From contig NC_087063.1 of NCBI RefSeq assembly GCF_963678635.1, forward strand, positions 47,937,220 to 48,001,219: DNA of 64,000 bases, in the 5' to 3' direction. The notes under the pieces were generated by a model that worked only from the letters and a program-made list of their open reading frames with translations, did no database searches and had not been told where the DNA came from. This DNA comes from Symsagittifera roscoffensis (lineage: Eukaryota > Xenacoelomorpha > Acoela > Convolutidae). Shown piece by piece: positions 1 to 13,720 of the stretch. How positions within the stretch are numbered: the first letter of the stretch is position 1; each line of letters begins with the position of its first letter. A program made the translations under genes and the position numbers.

Positions 1-3000
1 ATGTTAATTTTTATAACGTTAACTACGACGTGTTAAAAATTTTGAGACCTGACGTCGGCTTGATTGATATCAAAACTTCTTCGTTGGACAAATACTTGAA
101 CGAATCCAAGATTTCATCGAATGCACGCTATTTTCACGATGCGGCAGGAAGTCCAAGTTTTAAGTTTTTCTCAAAGTTGTCCAACGTATATTAATTTTTA
201 TAACGTTAACTACGACGTTTTAAAAACTTTGAGACCTGATGTCGGCTTGATTGATATCAAAACCTCTTCGTTGTATAAATACTTGAACGACTCCAAGATT
301 TTATCGTTTGCACGCTTTTTTCACGATGCGGCAGGAATTCCAAGTTTTAAGTTTGTCAAAGTTGTCCAAGGTATGTTAATTTTATTAACGTTAACTACGA
401 CGTTATAAAAATTTTAAGACCTGACGTCGGCTTGATTGATATCAAAACCTCTTCGTTGGACAAATACTTGAACGACTCCAAGATTTTATCGAATGCAAGT
501 TTTTTTCACGATGCGGCAGGAAGTCCAAGTTTTAAGTTTGTCAAAGTTGTCCAAGGTATGTTGATTTTTATAACGTTAACTACGACGTTTTTAAAATTTT
601 GAGACCTGACGTCGGCATGATTGATATCAAACCCTCTTCGTTGGACAAATACTTGAACGACTCCAAGATTTTATCGAATGCACGCTATTTTCACGATGCG
701 GCAGGAATTCCAAGTTTTAAGTTTGTCAAAGTTGTCCAAGGTATGTTAATTTTAATAACGTTAACTACGACGTTTTAAAAATTTTGAGACCTGACGTCGG
801 CTTGATTGATATCAAAACCCCTTCGTTGGACAAATACTTGAACGACTCCAAGATTTTATCGAATGCACGCTATTTTCAGGGTGCGACAGGAAGTCCAAGT
901 TTTAAGTTTGTCAAAGTTGTCCAAGGTATGTTAATTTTTATAACGTTAACTACGACGTGTTAAAAATTTTGAGACCTGACGTCGGCTTGATTGATATCAA
1001 AACTTCTTCGTTGGACAAATACTTGAACGAATCCAAGATTTTATCGAATGCACGCTATTTTCACGATGCGGCAGGAAGTCCAAGTCTTAAGTTTTTCTCA
1101 AAGTTGTCCAACGTATATTAATTTTTATAACGTTAACTACGACGTTTTAAAAACTTTGAGACCTGATGTCGGCTTGATTGATATCAAAACCTCTTCGTTG
1201 TATAAATACTTGAACGACTCCAAGATTTTATCGAATGCACGCTATTTTCACGATGCGGCAGGAATTCCAAGTTTTAAGTTTGTCAAAGTTGTCCAAGGTA
1301 TGTTAATTTTATTAACGTTAACTACGACGTTATAAAAATTTTAAGACCTGACGTCGGCTTGATTGATATCAAAACCTCTTCGTTGGACAAATACTTGAAC
1401 GACTCCAAGATTTTATCGAATGCAAGTTTTTTTCACGATGCGGCAGGAAGTCCAAGTTTTAAGTTTGTCAAAGTTGTCCAAGGTATGTTGATTTTTATAA
1501 CGTTAACTACGACGTATTAAAATTTTGAGACCTGACGTCGGCTTGATTGATATCAAAACCTCTTCGTTGGTCAAATACTTGAACGACTCCAAGATTTTAT
1601 CGAATGCACGCTATTTTCACGAGGCGGCAGGAAGTCCAAGTTTTAAGTTTGTCAAAGTTGTCCAACGTATATTAATTTTTATAACGTTAACTACGACGTT
1701 TTAAAAACTTTGAGACCTGATGTCGGCTTGATTGATATCAAAACCTCTTCGTTGTATAAATACTTGAACGACTCCAAGATTTTATCGAATGCACGCTATT
1801 TTCACGAGACGGCAGGAAGTCCAAGTTTTAAGTTTGTCAAAGTTGTCCAAGGTATGTTAATTTTTATAACGTTAACTACGACGTGTTAAAAATTTTGAGA
1901 CCTGACGTCGGCTTGATTGATATCAAAACTTCTTCGTTGGACAAATACTTGAACGAATCCAAGATTTTATCGAATGCACGCTATTTTCACGATGCGGCAG
2001 GAAGTCCAAGTTTTAAGTTTTTCTCAAAGTTGTCCAACGTATATTAATTTTTATAACGTTAACTACGACGTTTTAAAAACTTTAAGACCTGATGTCGGCT
2101 TGATTGATATCAAAACCTCTTCGTTGTATAAATACTTGAACGACTCCAAGATTTTATCGAATGCACGCTATTTTTACGATGCGGCAGGAATTCCAAGTTT
2201 TAAGTTTGTCAAAGTTGTCCAAGGTGTGTTAATTTTATTAACGTTAACTACGACGTTATAAAAATTTTAAGACCTGACGTCGGCTTGATTGATATCAAAA
2301 CCTCTTCGTTGGACAAATACTTGAACGACTCCAAGATTTTATCGAATGCAAGTTTTTTTCACGATGCGGCAGGAAGTCCAAGTTTTAAGTTTGTCAAAGT
2401 TGTCCAAGGTATGTTGATTTTTATAACGTTAACTACGACGTATTAAAATTTTGAGACCTGACGTCGGCTTGATTGATATCAAAACCTCTTCGTTGGACAA
2501 ATACTTGAACGACTCCAAGATTTTATCGAATGCAAGTTTTTTTCACGATGCGGCAGGAAGTCCAAGTTTTAAGTTTGTCAAAGTTGTCCAAGGTATGTTA
2601 ATTTTAATAACGTTAACTACGACGTTTTAAAAATTTTGAGACCTGACGTCGGCTTGATTGATATCAAAACCCCTTTGTTGGACAAATACTTGAACGACTC
2701 CAAGATTTTATCGAATGCACGCTATTTTCACGAGGCGGCAGGAAGTCCAAGTTTTAAGTTTGTCAAAGTTGTCCAAGGTATGTTAATTTTTATAACGTTA
2801 ACTACGACGTGTTAAAAATTTTGAGACCTGACGTCGGCTTGATTGATATCAAAACTTATTCGTTGGACAAACACTTGAACGAATCCAAGATTTTATCGAA
2901 TGCACGCTATTTTCACGATGCGGCAGGAAGTCCAAGTTTTAAGTTTTTCTCAAAGTTGTCCAACGTATATTAATTTTTATAACGTTAACTACGACGTTTT

Positions 3001-6000
3001 AAAAACTTTAAGACCTGATGTCGGCTTGATTGATATCAAAACCTCTTCGTTGTATAAATACTTGAACGACTCCAAAATTTTATCGAATGCACGCTATTTT
3101 TACGATGCGGCAGGAATTCCAAGTTTTAAGTTTGTCAAAGTTGTCCAAGGTGTGTTAATTTTATTAACGTTAACTACGACGTTATAAAAATTTTAAGACC
3201 TGACGTCGGCTTGATTGATATCAAAACCTCTTCGTTGGACAAATACTTGAACGACTCCAAGATTTTATCGAATGCAAGTTTTTTTCACGATGCGGCAGGA
3301 AGTCCAAGTTTTAAGTTTGTCAAAGTTGTCCAAGGTATGTTGATTTTTATAACGTTAACTACGACGTTTTTAAAATTTTGAGACCTGACGTCGGCTTGAT
3401 TGATATCAAAACCTCTTCGTTGGACAAATACTTGAACGACTCCAAGATTTTATCGAATGCAAGTTTTTTTCACGATGCGGCAGGAAGTCCAAGTTTTAAG
3501 TTTGTCAAATTGTCCAAGGTATGTTGATTTTTACAACGTTAACTACGACGTTTTAAAAATTTGAGACCTGACGTCGGCTTGATTGATACCAAAACCTCGT
3601 CGTTGGACAAATACTTGAACGACTCCAATATTTTATCGGATGCACTCTATTTTCACGATGCGGCAGGAAGTCCAACTTTTAAGTTTGTCAAAGTTGTCCA
3701 AGGTATGTTAATTTTTATAACGTTAACTACGACGTTTTAAAAATTTTGAGACCTGACGTCGGCTTGATTGATATCAAAACCTCGTCGTTGGACAAATACT
3801 TGAACGAATCCAAGATTTTATCGAATGCACGCTATTTTCACGATGCGGCAGGAAGTCCATGTTTTAAGTTTTTCTCAAAGTTGTCCAACGTATCTTAATT
3901 TTTATAACGTTAACTACGACGTTTTAAAATTTTGAGACCTGACGTCGGCTTGATTGATATCAAAACCTCTTCGTTGAATAAATACTTGAACGACTCCAAG
4001 ATTTTATCGAATGCACGCTATTTTCACGATGCGGCAGGAATTCCAAGTTTTAATTTTGTCAAAGTTGTCCAAGGTATGTTAATTTTAATAACGTTAACTA
4101 CGACGTTATAAAAATTTTGAGACCTGACGTCGGCTTGATTGATATCAAAACCTCTTCGTTGGACAAATACTTGAACGACTCCAAGATTTTATCGAATGCA
4201 CGTTTTTTCACGATGCGGCAGGAAGTCCAAGTTTTAAGTTTGTCAAAGTTGTCCAAGGTATGTTAATTTTTATAACGTTAACTACGACGTTTTAAAAATT
4301 TTGAGACCTGACGTCGGCTTGATTGATATCAAAACCTCTTCGTTGGACAAATACTTGAACGACTCCAAGACATTATCGAATGCACGCTAGTTTCACGATG
4401 CGGCAGGAAGTCCCAGTTTTAAGTTTGTGAAATTTGTCCAACGTATGTTGATTTTTATAAGGTTAACTACGACGTTTAAAAAATTTTGAGACCTGACGTC
4501 GCTTTGATTGATATCAAAACCTCTTGGTTGGACAAATACTTGAACGACTCCAAGATTTTATCGAATGCACGCTACTTTCACGATGCGGCAGATGTCCAAG
4601 TTTTAAGTTTGTCAAAGTTGTCCAAGGTATGTTAATTTTTATAACGTTAACTACGACGTTTTAAAAATTTTGAGACCTGACGTCGGCTTGATTGATATCA
4701 AAACTTCTTCGCTGGACAAATACTTGAACGAATCCAAGATTTTATCGAATGCACGCTATTTTCACGATGCGGCAGGAAGTCCATGTTTTAAGTTTTTCTC
4801 AAAAATGTCCAACGTCTATTAATTTTTATAACGTTAACTACGACGTTTTAAAATTTTGAGACCTGACGTCGGCTTGATTGATATCAAAACCTCTTCGTTG
4901 AATAAATACTTGAACGACTCCAAAATTTTATCGAATGCACGCTATTTTCACGATGCGGCAGGAATTCCAAGTTTTAAATTTGTCAAAGTTGTCCAAGGTA
5001 TGTTAATTTTAATAACGTTAACTACGACGTTATAAAAATTTTGAGACCTGACGTCGGCTTGATTGATATCAAAACCTCTTCGTTGGACAAATACTTGAAC
5101 GACTCCAAGATTTTATCGAGTGCACGTTTTTTTCACGATGCGGCAGGAAGTCCAAGTTTTAAGTTTGTCAAAGTTGTCCAAGGTATGTTAATTTTTATAA
5201 CGTTAACTACGACGTTTTAAAAATTTTGAGACCTGACGTCGGCTTGATTGATATCGAAACCTCTTCGTTGGACAAATACTTGAACGACTCCGAGACATTA
5301 TCGAATGCACGCTAGTTTCACGATGCGGCAGGAAGTCCCAGTTTTAAGTTTGTGAAAGTTGTCCAACGTATGTTGATTTTTATAACGTTAACTACGACGT
5401 TTTAAAAATTTGAGGCCTGACGTCGGCTTGATTGATACCAAAACCTCTTCGTTGGACAATAACTTGAACGACTCCAATATTTTATCGGATGCACTCTATT
5501 TTCACGATGCGGCAGGAAGTCCAAGTTTTAAGTTTGTCAAAGTTGTCCAACGTATGTTAATTTTTATAACGTTAACTACGACATTTTAAAAATTTTGAGA
5601 CCTGACGTCGGCTTGATTGATATCAAAACCTCTTCGTTGGACAAATACTTGAACGACTCCAAGATTTTATCGAATGCAAGTTTTTTTCACGATGCGGCAG
5701 GAAGTCCAAGTTTTAAGTTTGTCAAAGTTGTCCAAGGTATGTTAATTTTAATAACATTAACTGCGACGTTTTAAACATTTTGAGACCTGACGTCGGCTTG
5801 ATTGATATCAAAACCCCTTCGTTGGACAAATACTTGAACGACTCCAAGATTTTATCGAATGCACGCTATTTTCACGATGCGGCAGGAAGTCCAAGTTTTA
5901 AGTTTGTCAAAGTTGTCCAAGGTATGTTAATTTTTATAACGTTAACTACGACGTGTTAAAAATTTTGAGACCTGACGTCGGCTTGATTGATATCAAAACT

Positions 6001-9000
6001 TCTTCGTTGGACAAATACTTGAACGAATCCAAGATTTTATCGAATGTACGCTATTTTCACGATGCGGCAGGAAGTCCAAGTTTTAAGTTTTTCTCAAAGT
6101 TGTCCAACGTATATTAATTTTTATAACGTTAACTACGACGTTTTAAAAACTTTGAGACCTGATGTCGGCTTGATTGATATCAAAACCTCTTCGTTGTATA
6201 AATACTTGAACGACTCCAAGATTTTATCGAATGCACGCTATTTTCACGATGCGGCAGGAATTCCAAGTTTTAAGTTTGTCAAAGTTGTCCAAGGTATGTT
6301 AATTTTATTAACGTTAAATACGACGTTATAAAAATTTTAAGACCTGACGTCGGCTTGATTGATATCAAAACCTCTTCGTTGGACAAATACTTGAACGACT
6401 CCAAGATTTTATCGAATGCAAGTTTTTTTCACGATGCGGCAGGAAGTCCAAGTTTTAAGTTTGCAAAGTTGTCCAAGGTATGTTGATTTTTATAACGTTA
6501 ACTACGACGTTTTTAAAATTTTGAGACCTGAAGTCGGCTTGATTGATATCAAAACCTCTTCGTTGGACAAATACTTGAACGACTCCAAGATTTTATCGAA
6601 TGCAAGTTTTTTTCACGATGCGGCAGGAAGTCCAAGTTTTAAGTTTGTCAAAGTTGTCCAAGGTATGTTGATTTTTACAACGTTAACTACGACGTTTTAA
6701 AAATTTGAGACCTGACGTCGGCTTGATTGATACCAAAACCTCGTCGTTGGACAAATACTTGAACGACTCCAATATTTTATCGGATGCACTCTATTTTCAC
6801 GATGCGGCAGGAAGTCCAACTTTTAAGTTTGTCAAAGTTGTCCAAGGTATGTTAATTTTTATAACGTTAACTACGACGTTTTTAAAATTTTGAGACCTGA
6901 CGTCGGCTTGATTGATATCAAAACCTCTTCGTTGGACAAATACTTGAACGACTCCAAGATTTTATCGAATGCAAGTTTATTTCACGATGCGGCAGGAAGT
7001 CCAAGTTTTAAGTTTGTCAAAGTTGTCCAAGGTATGTTAATTTTTATAACGTTAACTACGACGTTTTAAAAATTTGAGACCTGACGTCGGCTTGATTGAT
7101 ACCAAAACCTCGTCGTTGGACAAATACTTGAACGACTCCAATATTTTATCGGATGCACTCTATTTTCACGATGCGGCAGGAAGTCCAACTTTTAAGTTTG
7201 TCAAAGTTGTCCAAGGTATGTTAATTTTTATAACGTTAACTACGACGTTTTAAAAATTTTGAGACCTGACGTCGGCTTGATTGATATCAAAACCTCGTCG
7301 TTGGACAAATACTTGAACGAATCCAAGATTTTATCGAATGCACGCTATTTTCACGATGCGGCAGGAAGTCCATGTTTTAAGTTTTTCTCAAAGTTGTCCA
7401 ACGTATATTAATTTTTATAACGTTAACTACGACGTTTTAAAATTTTGAGACCTGACGTCGGCTTGATTGATATCAAAACCTCTTCGTTGAATAAATACTT
7501 GGTACGACTCCAAGATTTTATCGAATGCACGCTATTTTCACGATGCGGCAGGAATTCCAAGTTTTAATTTTGTCAAAGTTGTCCAAGGTATGTTAATTTT
7601 AATAACGTTAACTACGGCGTTATAAAAATTTTGAGACCTGACGTCGGCTTGATTGATATCAAAACCTCTTCGTTGGACAAATACTTGAACGACTCCAAGA
7701 TTTTATCGAATGCACGTTTTTTTCACGATGCAGCAGGAAGTCCAAGTTTTAAGTTTGTCAAAGTTGTCCAAGGTATGTTAATTTTTATAACGTTAACTAC
7801 GACGTTTTAAAAATTTTGAGACCTGACGTCGGCTTGATTGATATCAAAACTTCTTCGTTGGACAAATACTTGAACGAATCCAAGATTTTATCGAATGCAC
7901 GCTATTTTCACGATGCGGCAGGAAGTCCATGTTTTAAGTTTTTCTCAAAGTTGTCCAACGTTTATGAACTTTTATAACGTTAACTACGACGTTTTAAAAT
8001 TTTGAGACCTGACGTCGGCTTGATTGATATCAAAACCTCTTCGTTGAATAAATACTTGAACGACTCCAAGATTTTATCGAATGCACGCTATTTTCACGAT
8101 GCGGCAGGAATTCCAAGTTTTAAATTTGTCAAAGTTGTTCAAGGTATGTTAATTTTAATAACGTTAACTACGACGTTATAAAAATTTTGAGACCTGACGT
8201 CGGCTTGATTGATATCAAAACCTCTTCGTTGGACAAATACTTGAACGACTCCAAGATTTTATCGAATGCACGTTTTTTTCACGATGCGGCAGGAAGTCCA
8301 AGTTTTAAGTTTGTCAAAGTTGTCCAAGGTATGTTAATTTTTATAACGTTAACAACGACGTTTTAAAAATTTTGAGACCTGACGTAGGCTTGATTGATAT
8401 CAAAACCTCTTCGTTGGACAAATACTTGAACGACTCCAAGACATTATCGAATGCACGCTAGTTTCACGATGCGGCAGGAAGTCCCAGTTTTAAGTTTGTG
8501 AAATTTGTCCAACGTATGTTGATTTTTATAACGTTAACTACGACGTTTAAAAAATTTTGAGACCTGACGTCGCTTTGATTGATATCAAAACCTCTTGGTT
8601 GGACAAATAGTTGAACGACTCCAAGATTTTATCGAATGCACGCTATTTTCACGATGCGGCAGGAAGTCCAAGTTTTAAGTTTGTCAAAGTTGTCCAAGGT
8701 ATGTTAATTTTAATAACGTTAACTACGACGTTATAAAAATTTTGAGACCTGACGTCGGCTTGATTGATATCAAAACCTCTTCGTTGGACAAATACTTGAA
8801 CGACTCCAAGATTTTATCGAATGCACGCTATTTTCACGGTGCGACAGGAAGTCCAAGTTTTAAGTTTGTCAAAGTTGTCCAAGGTATGTTAATTTTTATA
8901 ACGTTAACAACGACGTTTTAAAAATTTTGAGACCTGACGTCGGCTTGATTGATATCAAAACCTCTTCGTTGGACAAATACTTGAACGACTCCAAGACATT

Positions 9001-11100
9001 ATCGAATGCACGCTAGTTTCACGATGCGGCAGGAAGTCCCAGTTTTAAGTTTGTGATATTTGTCCAACGTATGTTGATTTTTATAACGATAACTACGACG
9101 TTTAAAAAATTTTGAGACCTGACGTCGCTTTGATTGATATCAAAACCTCTTGGTTGGACAAATACTTGAACGACTCCAAGATTTTATCGAATGCACGCTA
9201 TTTTCACGATGCGGCAGGAAGTCCAAGTTTTAAGTTTGTCAAAGTTGTCCAAGGTATGTTAATTTTTATAACGTTAACTACGACGTTTTAAAAATTTTGA
9301 GACCTGACGTCGGCTTGATTGATATCAAAACTTCTTCGCTGGACAAATACTTGAACGAATCCAAGATTTTATCGAATGCACGCTATTTTCACGATGCGGC
9401 AGGAAATCCATGTTTTAAGTTTTTCTCAAAGTTGTCCAACGTCTATTAATTTTTATAACGTTAACTACGACGTTTTAAAATTTTGAGACCTGACGTCGCC
9501 TTGATTGATATCAAAACCTCTTCGTTGAATAAATACTTGAACGACTCCAAAATTTTATCGAATGCACGCTATTTTCACGATGCGGCAGGAATTCCAAGTT
9601 TTAAATTTGTCAAAGTTGTCCAAGGTATGTTAATTTTAATAACGTTAACTACGACGTTATAAAAATTTTGAGACCTGACGTCGGCTTGATTGATATCAAA
9701 ACCTCTTCGTTGGACAAATACTTGAACGACTCCAAGATTTTATCGAATGCACGTTTTTTTCACGATGCGGCAGGAAGTCCAAGTTTTAAGTTTGTCAAAG
9801 TTGTCCAAGGTATGTTAATTTTTATAACGTTAACAACGACGTTTTAAAAATTTTGAGACCTGACGTCGGCTTGATTGATATCAAAACCTCTTCGTTGGAC
9901 AAATACTTGAACGACTCCAAGACATTATCGAATGCACGCTAGTTTCACGATGCGGCAGGAAGTCCCAGTTTTAAGTTTGTGAAAGTTGTCCAACGTATGT
10001 TGATTTTTATAACGTTAACTACGACGTTTTAAAAATTTGAGGCCTGACGTCGGCTTGATTGATACCAAAACCTCTTCGTTGGACAATAACTTGAACGACT
10101 CCAATATTTTATCGGATGCACTCTATTTTCACGATGCGGCAGGAAGTCCAAGTTTTAAGTTTGTCAAAGTTGTCCAACGTATGTTAATTTTTATAACGTT
10201 AACTACGACATTTTAAAAATTTTGAGACCTGACGTCGGCTTGATTGATATCAAAACCTCTTCGTTGGACAAATACTTGAACGACTCCAAGACATTATCGA
10301 ATGCACGCTAGTTTCACGATGCGGCAGGAAGTCCCAGTTTTAAGTTTGTCAAAGTTGTCCAACGTATGTTGATTTTTATAACGTTAACTTCGACGTTTTA
10401 AAAATTTTGAGACCTGACGTCGGCTTGATTTATTTCAAAACCTCTTCGTTGGACAAATACTTGAACGACTCCAAGATTTTATCGAATGCACGTTTTTTTC
10501 ACGATGCGGCAGGAAGTCCAAGTTTTAAGTTTGTCAAAGTTGTCCAAGGTATGTTAATTTTTATAACGTTAACTACGACGTTTTAAAAATTTTGAGACCT
10601 GACGTCGGCTTGATTGATATCAAAACCTCTTCGTTGGACAAATACTTGAACGACTCCAAGACATTATCGAATGCACGCTAGTTTCACGATGCGGCAGGAA
10701 GTCCCAGTTTTAAGTTTGTGAAAGTTGTCCAACGTATGTTGATTTTTATAACGTTAACTACGACGTTTAAAAAATTTTGAGACCTGACGTCGCTTTGATT
10801 GATATCAAAACCTCTTGGTTGGACAAATACTTGAACGACTCCAAGATTTTATCGAATGCACGCTATTTTCACGATGCGGCAGGAAGTCCAAGTTTTAAGT
10901 TTGTCGAAGTTGTCCAAGGTATGTTAATTTTTATAACGTTAACTACGACGTTTTAAAAATTTTGAGACCTGACGTCGGCTTGATTGATATCAAAACTTCT
11001 TCGTTGGACAAATACTTGAACGAATCCAAGATTTTATCGAATGCAGGCTATTTTCACGATGCGGCAGGAAGTCCATGTTTTAAGTTTTTCTCAAAGTTGT
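1..11100 (+). repeat. Left satellite zone with ~926-bp pentamer higher-order repeat
   Basis: A marked monomer carrying a 3-bp insertion (AAGTTTTTCTCAAAG where most have AAGTTTGTCAAAG) occurs 11 times, at about 164, 1091, 2017, 2943, 3868, 4792, 6087, 7381, 7938, 9419 and 11084. Spacings are 927, 926, 926, 925, 924, 1295, 1294, 557, 1481 and 1665 bp, that is 5,5,5,5,5,7,7,3,8 and 9 monomers. I did not see this variant to the right of 11.1 kb. The left part is therefore a regular pentamer array that becomes irregular rightward. Confidence 0.9.
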
Positions 11101-12242
11101 CCAACGTCTATTAATTTTTATAACGTTAACTACGACGTTTTAAAATTTTGAGACCTGACGTCGGCTTGATTGATATCAAAACCTCTTCGTTGAATAAATA
11201 CTTGAACGACTCCAAGATTTTATCGAATGCACGCTACTTTCACGATGCGGCAGGAATTCCAAGTTTTAAATTTGTCAAAGTTGTCCAAGGTATGTTAATT
11301 TTAATAACGTTAACTACGACGTTATAAAAATTTTGAGACCTGACGTCGGCTTGATTGATATCAAAACCTCTTCGTTGGACAAATACTTGAACGACTCCAA
11401 GATTTTATCGAATGCACGTTTTTTTCACGATAAGGCAGGAAGTCCAAGTTTTAAGTTTGTCAAAGTTGTCCAAGGTATGTTAATTTTTATAACGTTAACT
11501 ACGACGTTTTAAAAATTTTGAGACCTGACGTCGGCTTGATTGATATCAAAACCTCTTCGTTGGACAAATACTTGAACGACTCCAAGACATTATCGAATGC
11601 ACGCTAGTTTCACGATGCGGCAGGAAGTCCCAGTTTTAAGTTTGTGAAAGTTGTCCAACGTATGTTGATTTTTATAACGTTAACTACGACGTTTTAAAAA
11701 TTTGAGGCCTGACGTCGGCTTGATTGATACCAAAACCTCTTCGTTGGACAAATACTTGAACGACTCCAATATTTTATCGGATGCACTCTATTTTCACGAT
11801 GCGGCAGGAAGTCCAAGTTTTAAGTTTGTCAAAGTTGTCCAACGTATGTTAATTTTTATAACGTTAACTACGACATTTTAAAAATTTTGAGACCTGACGT
11901 CGGCTTGATTGATATCAAAACTTCTTCGTTGGACAAATACTTGAACGACTCCAAGACATTATCGAATGCACGCTAGTTTCACGATGCGGCAGGAAGTCCC
12001 AGTTTTAAGTTTGTCAAAGTTGTCCAACGTATGTAGATTTTTATAACGTTAACTACGACGTTTTAAAAATTTGAGGCCTGACGTCGGCTTGATTGATACC
12101 AAAACCTCTTCGTTGGACAAATACTTGAACGACTCCAATACTTTATCGGATGCACTCTATTTTCACGATGCGGCAGGAAGTCCAAGTTTTAAGTTTGTCA
12201 AAGTTGTCCAACGTATGTTAATTTTTATAACGTTAACTACGA

Positions 12243-13720
12243 CAATTTAAAAATTTTGAGACCTGACGTCGGCTTGATTGATATCAAAACCTCTTCGTTG
12301 GACAAATACTTGAACGACTCCAAGACATTATCGAATGCACGCTAGTTTCACGATGCGGCAGGAAGTCCCATTTTTAAGTTTGTCAAAATTGTCCAACGTA
12401 TGTTGATTTTTATAACGTTAAATACGACGTTTTAAAAATTTGAGACCTGACGTCGGCTTGATTGATACCAAAACATCTTCGTTGGACAAAAACTTGAACG
12501 ACTCCAAAATTTTATCGAATGCATGCTTTTTTCACTATGCGGCAGGAAGTCCAAGTTTTAAGTTTGTCAAAGTTGTCCAAGGTATGTTAATTTTTATAAC
12601 GTTAACTACGACAATTTAAAAATTTTGAGACCTGACGTCGGCTTGATTGATATCAAAACCTCTTCGTTGGACAAATACTTGAACGACTCCAAGACATTAT
12701 CGAATGCACGCTAGTTTCACGATGCGGCAGGAAGTCCCATTTTTAAGTTTGTCAAAATTGTCCAACGTATGTTGATTTTTATAACGTTAAATACGACGTT
12801 TTAAAAATTTGAGACCTGACGTCGGCTTGATTGATACCAAAACATCTTCGTTGGACAAAAACTTGAACGACTCCAAAATTTTATCGAATGCATGCTTTTT
12901 TCACTATGCGGCAGGAAGTCCAAGTTTTAAGTTTGTCAAAGTTGTCCAAGGTATGTTAATTTTTATAACGTTAACTACGACGTTTTAAAATTTTTCAGAC
13001 CTGACGTCGGCTTGATTGATATCAAAACCTCTTTGTTGAACAAACACTTGAACGATTCCAATATTTTATTGAATGCACGCTTTTTTCACGATGCGGCAGG
13101 AATTCCAAGTTATAAGTTTGTCAAAGTTGTCCAAGGTATGTTAATTTTTATAACGTTAACTACGACGTTTTAAAAATTTTGAGACCTGACCTCGGCTTGA
13201 TTGATATCAAAACCTCTTCGTTGGACAAATACTTGAACGACTCCAAGACATTATCGAATGCACGCTAGTTTCACGATGCGGCAGGAAGTCCCATTTTTAA
13301 GTTTGTCAAAATTGTCCAACGTATGTTGATTTTTATAACGTTAACTACGACGTTTTAAAAATTTGAGACCTGACGTCGGCTTGATTGATACCAAAACATC
13401 TTCGTTGGACAAAAACTTGAACGACTCCAAAATTTTATCGAATGCATGCTTTTTTCACTATGCGGCAGGAAGTCCAAGTTTTAAGTTTGTCAAAGTTGTC
13501 CAAGGTATGTTAATTTTTATAACGTTAACTACGACGTTTTAAAATTTTTCAGACCTGACGTCGGCTTGATTGATATCAAAACCTCTTTGTTGAACAAACA
13601 CTTGAACGATTCCAATATTTTATTGAATGCACGCTTTTTTCACGATGCGGCAGGAATTCCAAGTTATAAGTTTGTCAAAGTTGTCCAAGGTATGTTAATT
13701 TTTATAACGTTAACTACGAC
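12243..13720 (+). repeat. Satellite dimer/trimer duplications with TTTTTCAG monomers
   Basis: A two-monomer unit starting at about 12,243 is repeated at about 12,612 (369 bp apart) with no difference that I can see by eye. It then appears as part of a three-monomer unit (about 12,612-13,165) that is repeated at about 13,166-13,720. The third monomer of that unit has TTTTTCAGACC in place of the usual ATTTTGAGACC. The same substitution recurs near 14,290 and 15,215. The high identity points to recent local duplication. Confidence 0.8.
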
